The notes beneath the pieces are model-generated. The model made no database searches. It worked only from the letters and a program-made list of their open reading frames with translations, and was not told the origin of the DNA. A stretch of DNA of 9,480 nucleotides from the NCBI GenBank assembly GCA_947442905.1, contig CANEWV010000038.1, forward strand, positions 1-9,480, read 5' to 3'. The DNA is from Chitinophagaceae bacterium. Lineage in GTDB: Bacteria; Bacteroidota; Bacteroidia; Chitinophagales; Chitinophagaceae. Positions 5,393 to 9,480 of the stretch are shown here, one piece after another. Position numbers and translations under genes: made by a program. The first letter of the stretch is position 1. Each line of letters begins with the position of its first letter.

Positions 5393-6367
5393 TTATTTTT
5401 TATAAAAATTTTTGATTGGCTCGTAAGGGCCGTATTTATGCTGAGTTTCTGAAAAATTATCGGCGTAAGGTCCAAACGCAAAATCGATTGGCTTTTTATT
5501 ATAGGTAGGCCAGTCTTTAGATTGATCTTTATTTGGGCGCGGCTGGCTGTTTACATAAGCAGCCACATCCCAACACTCCTCGTTGGTTAATGTTGGATTT
5601 TTATGCGTAGCAACCGCAAAAGGCATATTGTTTTTTACATAGCCTGCAAAATTGCTAATCCTATAAAGTCCTGCGCCATCATTGTAACTATGTGGTCCCC
5701 ACAGTGGCGGATACGCATACTCTATATTGTCAGGTGCCAATTGCCCTTCACCATTAGTACCATGGCAACTTACACACTGCGCTGTATATATTACCTGCCC
5801 TTTTACAGGATCAGCGGCGCGGTCTAAATAGGCTAATTTTTCGATGCCGGAACCGTGGGGCTTTTGTCCTTTTTGTACATCCTGTCCAATCCATTTGATA
5901 TATGCGTATATGGCTTTAAACTCACGGCTATTACTATCTACGGCGGTTCCGTTTAAACTTCTTTCCATACAATCGGCAACACGCTTATAAATACTTTCTA
6001 TTTGTCCACTCCTATCTCTCAGTTTTGGATACGTCGAAAAAACGGCTGCATAATTATTACCCCATGCTTTGCCCCCTGCTTGCAAATGACAGTTCTGACA
6101 GTTCATGCCATTGGTAATTTGCGCCACGCTCCCCTTAGGTCCTAAATATTTTGCTGTATGCGCAATTAAATCTTGTCCGTAAATAACAAGTTTGCGCTCC
6201 TCGCCACTCACCGTATTATCAGCATAAATACTTGGCGCCAACCAGGTACTATCTGTTACGGCAACACTGTTGTCCATTTTAAAAATGTCACCTTTAATAA
6301 AGCTTACCATACAATAAAGTAGCGCCAGTGCAGCAAGTCCAATAAGCAGGAGATATTGTTTTTTCAT
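5393..6367 (-). CDS. tsdA: dihaem c-type cytochrome, TsdA-like thiosulfate dehydrogenase
   Basis: A 324-residue periplasmic cytochrome with an uncleaved-looking N-terminal membrane anchor (about 4-24). There are two haem sites: CQNCH at 90-94 and CVSCH at 198-202. The first domain continues with FSTYPKLRDRSGQIESIYKRV and then DCMERSLNG, where Cys133 matches the unusual cysteine axial ligand of haem 1 in TsdA. Met248 in NNMPF matches the haem 2 methionine ligand; the preceding residue is Asn, where A. vinosum TsdA has the alternative ligand Lys. TsdA joins two thiosulfates into tetrathionate with release of two electrons, and some members run in reverse. The start at 6367 (ATG) is chosen over TTG at 6373 because an AAAGG lies six bases before the ATG but abuts the TTG. 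An oxidase partner is not visible here. Confidence 0.85.
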   Translation of the reverse strand: MKKQYLLLIGLAALALLYCMVSFIKGDIFKMDNSVAVTDSTWLAPSIYADNTVSGEERKLVIYGQDLIAHTAKYLGPKGSVAQITNGMNCQNCHLQAGGKAWGNNYAAVFSTYPKLRDRSGQIESIYKRVADCMERSLNGTAVDSNSREFKAIYAYIKWIGQDVQKGQKPHGSGIEKLAYLDRAADPVKGQVIYTAQCVSCHGTNGEGQLAPDNIEYAYPPLWGPHSYNDGAGLYRISNFAGYVKNNMPFAVATHKNPTLTNEECWDVAAYVNSQPRPNKDQSKDWPTYNKKPIDFAFGPYADNFSETQHKYGPYEPIKNFYKK

Positions 6368-6376
6368 GGCCAACCT

Positions 6377-7741
6377 TTAAAAATGAAAGTTTACAATAAA
6401 ATTAAAATGACCCATATCTACTTTGTTGATGTAATACTTAGGATTGTTATAGGTATTACCCGTAGCGTCTTTATAAAAATAAATCATTTGCGCTTCCCAT
6501 CCCTTCCAAAATCCTTTAAATGCATAACGTATGTCTAAGTTGTACTGCATATAAGATGGAAAACTATATTTGTTGAGTGCAAAATTGGTAACGCTTGGTA
6601 AATTAAAATATCCAGCACCCATATTAATAGTGAGCGGTAGTTTTGGTGCGGTATACTTTGCTTTTACAACATAGGCACTCACATCTCCAAGGCCCTCGTT
6701 ACGCTCCCCCATTAAAAAAGTATACATAGGATCACGCCCCCACTCACGCGGCATTAAATAACGCCCCTGCTTTGTAATGCGTGTATAATTAAATGCGTAA
6801 TCCCAATTGTTTATTTTTTTTCCTACCCTAGCGCCCAATACCAAACTGGATTGACCCGGATTAAAATATGTTTTTGCGGGGTCGTTGTTACCACCCTTAT
6901 TAACCACGGCTTGCGTTATTATTTGCAGGCCGTAATAATAAGGCTGCTTGGCATTTGGCGTTTTGTCGATCTGAAAAAATACGCTGTTAAACATATTTTG
7001 TACGTACTGATTCCAAATCTGAATTTTATAATTTTTAATGCTGCCAATTTCTGCGCCAACAAGTGCCACACCACTAGATTCAAGTGCATTTTTATAGCCA
7101 GCTTTTGAACCATCAATATTTAGTCCTGCCGGATAAAGCCCAATAGATTCGCCGGTCTTATACCATGCTACTGTACTGCGTGGCGAAAACCTGTTAAGCC
7201 AACCCGCATAGTATTTATTTTCTTTGTTTTTATGTTGCATCCAAAGGCCTTGCACAACGGATGGGCGCATCCGTCCATCTTGCAAATTAATAAAGGGTGT
7301 ATTGAGTAGTTGCTTACCAAGGGTAATGGATGTTTTATTTTTTTGGTACTGGATATAGAGTTCTTCGAGGCGGTTTAAGTTTGTTTTTTTAGAAGGGTCT
7401 GTGATATCATATAAACCTATCTCGTATCTATTGATAGCGCCAGATAAAGCGTTTGCCTTTGTTAGATCCGACGAAAAAAGATTGTTTATAAATACGCCAC
7501 TCACCCCCACTTTTATATCATGTATAGGTTTTGAAATAAACTGAATACCGCCGCCAATAGCCTGCGCATATTCGACATCTGTACTTTTATTAAAATTGCT
7601 GCTAAAAAAACTACGTAAGTGTCCGTGCAAGGTCCCCGCCCCAAAAAGGTTCACTAGACTAGAACTATCTAGCTGCGCTTGATGCTGGGCATACGAAACA
7701 GTAGTGCATAATAACAATGCAGCGGCGAATAATTTTTTCAT
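6377..7741 (-). CDS. OprD-like outer-membrane porin
   Basis: A 454-residue beta-barrel protein. Residues 1-18 are a signal peptide (MKKLFAAALLLCTTVSYA, cleavage before Gln19). GTLHGHLRSFFSS (36-48) is the family's first strand pattern and LLNTPFINLQDGRMRPSVVQG (145-165) is a typical OprD-family segment. The protein ends FNFIVNFHF with a terminal Phe, the outer-membrane assembly signal. Alternating hydrophobic strands and aromatic girdles run throughout. Its position between the TauE exporter and the cytochrome suggests that it passes small anions such as thiosulfate or tetrathionate; this is context only. It starts six bases after tauE and ends nine bases before the cytochrome ATG. Confidence 0.82.
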   Translation of the reverse strand: MKKLFAAALLLCTTVSYAQHQAQLDSSSLVNLFGAGTLHGHLRSFFSSNFNKSTDVEYAQAIGGGIQFISKPIHDIKVGVSGVFINNLFSSDLTKANALSGAINRYEIGLYDITDPSKKTNLNRLEELYIQYQKNKTSITLGKQLLNTPFINLQDGRMRPSVVQGLWMQHKNKENKYYAGWLNRFSPRSTVAWYKTGESIGLYPAGLNIDGSKAGYKNALESSGVALVGAEIGSIKNYKIQIWNQYVQNMFNSVFFQIDKTPNAKQPYYYGLQIITQAVVNKGGNNDPAKTYFNPGQSSLVLGARVGKKINNWDYAFNYTRITKQGRYLMPREWGRDPMYTFLMGERNEGLGDVSAYVVKAKYTAPKLPLTINMGAGYFNLPSVTNFALNKYSFPSYMQYNLDIRYAFKGFWKGWEAQMIYFYKDATGNTYNNPKYYINKVDMGHFNFIVNFHF

Positions 7742-7747
7742 AAATAA

Positions 7748-8560
7748 TTAATGTCCGCCGCCGGTCTGAAAAAATAATTGCTGTGCAAGAATGTAAAGGC
7801 CCATGATAAGCACAAACCATCCAAAACCTTTTTTAAGTTTGTTACCATCTATTTTTTTACTGAGCCTGTCGCCAATAAAAATACCGCTAATAGCGAGTGC
7901 TGTTACTGTTAATAAAAGCGTCCAATCCATGTTGGTATTGCTTACATCACCGGTAAATCCAATCAATGATTTTGCAGCTATAATAAGTAGCGATGTGCCT
8001 ACCGCCTGTTTCATAGGTAGTTTACTTAACATCACAAGCGCTGGTATAATTAAAAATCCACCACCTGCTCCTACAAGCCCTGTAAGCATACCTACAAGAG
8101 CTCCTTCTACTAGTATAAGCGGATAATTAAATTGTTGCTCGCCGGTTTCTTCGGCTGCTGCTAATGGCGTAGAACGAATCATAGAAAAAGAAGCCGCTAC
8201 CATCAGCACTGCAAATAATAACATCATCCCTAATGACTTTGTTATTTCAATACCGGCAATATTTCCTAACTGTGTAGGAATGGCAGGGACCAAATATTTG
8301 CGGGTAGCAAAAACAGATACAATAGAAGGAATACCAAATATGATCGCTGTTTTAATATTTACAAAACCTTGTTTGTATTTTGGTATTGCGCCTACTAAAC
8401 TACTGGCACCTACAATAAATAAAGAATACGCAGTAGCGAGTACCGGTTCTACGCCAAATAAATATACCAGAACGGGTACCGTTAAAATGCTACCTCCGCC
8501 GCCAATAAGCCCCAGTGAAATGCCAATTAAAATGGACGCTACGTATCCAATTATTTCCAT
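7748..8560 (-). CDS. TauE/SafE family sulfite/sulfur-anion exporter
   Basis: A 270-residue inner-membrane protein with about eight hydrophobic segments and the duplicated family motif: GLIGGGGSILTVPV at 17-30 and GLVGAGGGFLIIPA at 161-174. TauE/SafE members export sulfite, sulfoacetate and other organosulfur anions. As first gene of the operon, next to a TsdA-like cytochrome and facing a persulfide dioxygenase, removal of sulfite made from persulfide is the likely role (inference). The C terminus is short and ends in GGGH. Its promoter region carries a CRP-like palindrome (8607-8622). Confidence 0.93.
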   Translation of the reverse strand: MEIIGYVASILIGISLGLIGGGGSILTVPVLVYLFGVEPVLATAYSLFIVGASSLVGAIPKYKQGFVNIKTAIIFGIPSIVSVFATRKYLVPAIPTQLGNIAGIEITKSLGMMLLFAVLMVAASFSMIRSTPLAAAEETGEQQFNYPLILVEGALVGMLTGLVGAGGGFLIIPALVMLSKLPMKQAVGTSLLIIAAKSLIGFTGDVSNTNMDWTLLLTVTALAISGIFIGDRLSKKIDGNKLKKGFGWFVLIMGLYILAQQLFFQTGGGH

Positions 8561-8577
8561 GATTTTTTAATTTGACA

Positions 8578-8622
8578 CAAAAGTGCCTTTATAAAAATAA
8601 AAGATAGGTGATAAATGTCACC
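8578..8622 (-). promoter_or_regulatory. Crp-type operator and promoter of the tauE-porin-tsdA-yeeE operon
   Basis: The palindrome ggtgataaatgtcacc (8607-8622) is a perfect GGTGA-N6-TCACC. Reading on the minus strand, a 21-base spacer follows and then cacttttg (complement of 8578-8585), a -7 box with one deviation from TAnnTTTG. The operator centre is 36.5 bases from the last G of the box, which puts it near -41.5, the position of a class II activator. No TTTG -33 element is present at normal spacing, as expected for an activator-dependent promoter. The gene start is about 17 bases further on. The same site could also affect the divergent DsrE-like gene. Confidence 0.72.
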
Positions 8623-8672
8623 AACCCAATTTTTACGCCTAAAAAGTACAAAAATGAATTAAATTGTGGGAT

Positions 8673-9104
8673 ATGAAAAACACAATCCTTTTATTAGCTT
8701 TTTGTTTATTAGGTTTTGGGACAAACGTATTGGCTCAAAATGCTACCGCAACACCTATCCATAAAGTAGTCATCCAACTAAATAGCGCCGATACCGCTGC
8801 ATGGGGTGGCGTAATTGGTAATATTAAAAACCTTTCTAAAATTTGGCCAACCAATTTAAATATTGAAGTGGTGGTACATGGTAGAGCACTCGATTTTTTA
8901 GTGGCCTCCAAATCGCATTTGGTAGCAGATGTAGAACAGCTATCTAAAAAAGGTGTTGTATTTAATGCCTGCGAAAATACCATGGGCAAATACGGCATTA
9001 CCAAGCAAATGCTTATTCCATCTGTGTTTACCGTACCATCGGGTGTGGGTGAAGTCATTTTAAAACAAGAAGAAGGCTGGAGTTATTTAAGGGCTGGTTA
9101 CTAA
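8673..9104 (+). CDS. exported DsrE-like family protein
   Basis: A 143-residue protein with a signal peptide (1-21, ending NVLA before Gln22), hence periplasmic or released. The mature part has the DsrE/TusD-like alternating strand-helix pattern: HKVVIQLNSAD at 30-40, NLNIEVVVHGRALDFLV at 61-77 and GVVFNACENTM at 94-104. The single cysteine of the mature chain, Cys100, lies where DsrE-family proteins carry a persulfide. It may bind or relay sulfane sulfur outside the cytoplasm; that function is inferred. The ATG at 8673 is preferred over an upstream TTG at 8664 because it opens directly into a normal signal peptide. It diverges from tauE and is followed 89 bases later by the persulfide dioxygenase gene, which has its own promoter. 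Confidence 0.8.
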   Translation: MKNTILLLAFCLLGFGTNVLAQNATATPIHKVVIQLNSADTAAWGGVIGNIKNLSKIWPTNLNIEVVVHGRALDFLVASKSHLVADVEQLSKKGVVFNACENTMGKYGITKQMLIPSVFTVPSGVGEVILKQEEGWSYLRAGY

Positions 9105-9112
9105 TTTGATAA

Positions 9113-9157
9113 GGTGATATTTGTCACAGTTTAAGGTTTTTTGATGGCGCATCTTTG
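9113..9157 (+). promoter_or_regulatory. Crp-type operator and promoter of the persulfide dioxygenase gene
   Basis: ggtgatatttgtcaca (9113-9128) is a GGTGA-N6-TCACA palindrome. After a 21-base spacer comes the -7 box catctttg (9150-9157), again CAnnTTTG. Both sequence and spacing repeat the tauE promoter exactly. The predicted transcription start near 9162 gives a leader of about 30 bases to the ATG at 9194. The site lies just beyond the stop codon of the DsrE-like gene, so the dioxygenase gene can be expressed separately. Confidence 0.72.
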
Positions 9158-9193
9158 CAATATCAAAATAACAGAAACTAAAAATTTATACTT

Positions 9194-9480
9194 ATGTTTT
9201 TTCAACACGTATACGACAAGACCTTAGCCCAAGCAAGTTATTTTATTGGTTGTCAAAAAGCAGGCGTTGCTGCGGTTATAGATCCAAAGCGCGACGTAGA
9301 TACCTACCTCGAAATTGCTAAGCAAAACAATATGCAAATCACGCATATTTTTGAAACGCATATTCACGCCGATTTTTTAAGTGGTGCGCGTGAACTAGCT
9401 GCCGTTACAGGTGCTAAAATGTATTTATCTGACGAAGGTGGTGAAGGCTGGCAGTATGAATTTGCCCACGAAGGTTTAAA
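9194..9480 (+). CDS. metallo-beta-lactamase-fold persulfide dioxygenase (ETHE1-like), partial
   Basis: The first 95 residues of an MBL-fold protein cut by the window end. It opens [20 protein letters not shown], then [14 protein letters not shown] (26-39), the usual ETHE1/BlhI-type beginning, and has the metal motif [10 protein letters not shown] at 55-64. His56, His58 and Asp60 are kept, while the last His of HxHxDH is Phe61. Loss of that residue fits the mononuclear-iron enzymes of this group, where it is not an iron ligand. Such proteins oxidise glutathione or other low-molecular-weight persulfides to sulfite and often carry C-terminal rhodanese domains; whether this one does is beyond the window. 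Cytoplasmic. A Crp-type operator lies upstream. Confidence 0.87.
   Translation, partial: MFFQHVYDKTLAQASYFIGCQKAGVAAVIDPKRDVDTYLEIAKQNNMQITHIFETHIHADFLSGARELAAVTGAKMYLSDEGGEGWQYEFAHEGL

Noticed and set aside
6325..6367. Lipoprotein signal in the cytochrome (LLYC near residue 19)
   Set aside because: Tyr just before the Cys does not fit a lipobox, which needs a small residue there; a membrane anchor is more likely.
6368..6373. TTG start for the TsdA-like cytochrome
   Set aside because: The only purine-rich ribosome-binding candidate abuts the TTG but is six bases from the ATG at 6367.
6919..7116. Open frames on either strand inside the porin gene
   Set aside because: They have no domain, signal or start context and lie within a gene with clear barrel features.
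8644..8651. Crp-dependent -7 box for the DsrE-like gene at the mirror distance from the operator
   Set aside because: The sequence at that distance (aagtacaa) does not resemble TAnnTTTG, so direct activation in that direction is not supported.
8664..8672. TTG start three codons upstream for the DsrE-like gene
   Set aside because: The ATG at 8673 opens directly into a normal signal peptide; the extra residues Met-Trp-Asp add nothing recognisable.
1..9480. CRISPR array, insertion sequence or transposase
   Set aside because: No regularly spaced repeats, terminal inverted repeats around an open frame, or transposase motifs were seen.

Overview
The window looks like a chromosomal piece of a Bacteroidota (Bacteroidetes) bacterium. 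Several start regions carry the clade's -7 promoter motif TAnnTTTG, Shine-Dalgarno sequences are mostly weak or absent, and the proteins (a Crp/Fnr regulator with a CRP-like recognition helix, an OprD-like barrel, paired half-size YeeE proteins) fit that phylum. The order or family cannot be fixed from this sequence.

Left part (1-2341): an AT-rich segment with two co-directional NAD(P)-binding oxidoreductase genes on the minus strand, a divergent MerR-type regulator, and a 30-bp dyad between them. A 14-bp direct repeat of the anticodon region of the tRNA-Met gene (2342-2415) lies at 13-26. The oxidoreductase/MerR cassette may therefore be a small tRNA-associated insertion or island remnant. 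No integrase is visible.

Middle (2342-4308): housekeeping genes, namely tRNA-Met(CAT), a fumarylacetoacetate hydrolase family enzyme and peptidyl-tRNA hydrolase (pth) in a tight minus-strand pair, and a divergent Crp/Fnr-family regulator with a GTG start.

Right part (4327-9480): a sulfur-compound locus. Five tightly packed minus-strand genes run from 8560 down to 4327: TauE/SafE anion exporter, OprD-like outer-membrane porin, TsdA-like dihaem cytochrome (thiosulfate dehydrogenase type), and two half-size YeeE/YedE thiosulfate-transporter proteins. They end in a terminator shared with the 3' end of the regulator gene. Divergent on the plus strand are an exported DsrE-like protein and the start of an ETHE1-like metallo-beta-lactamase-fold persulfide dioxygenase, cut by the window edge. 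The parts fit a route in which thiosulfate or related anions cross the outer membrane, are oxidised in the periplasm or imported, persulfide is oxidised in the cytoplasm, and sulfite or another sulfur anion is exported.

The most notable signal is regulatory. Two near-identical CRP-like palindromes (GGTGA-N6-TCACC and GGTGA-N6-TCACA) precede the tauE operon and the persulfide dioxygenase gene. Each is exactly 21 bp from a degenerate -7 box CAnnTTTG. The adjacent Crp/Fnr protein has the Arg-Glu-x3-Arg recognition helix expected to read GTGA, but the cAMP pocket signature is absent and it has two cysteines there. This suggests a dedicated, locally encoded sulfur regulon.
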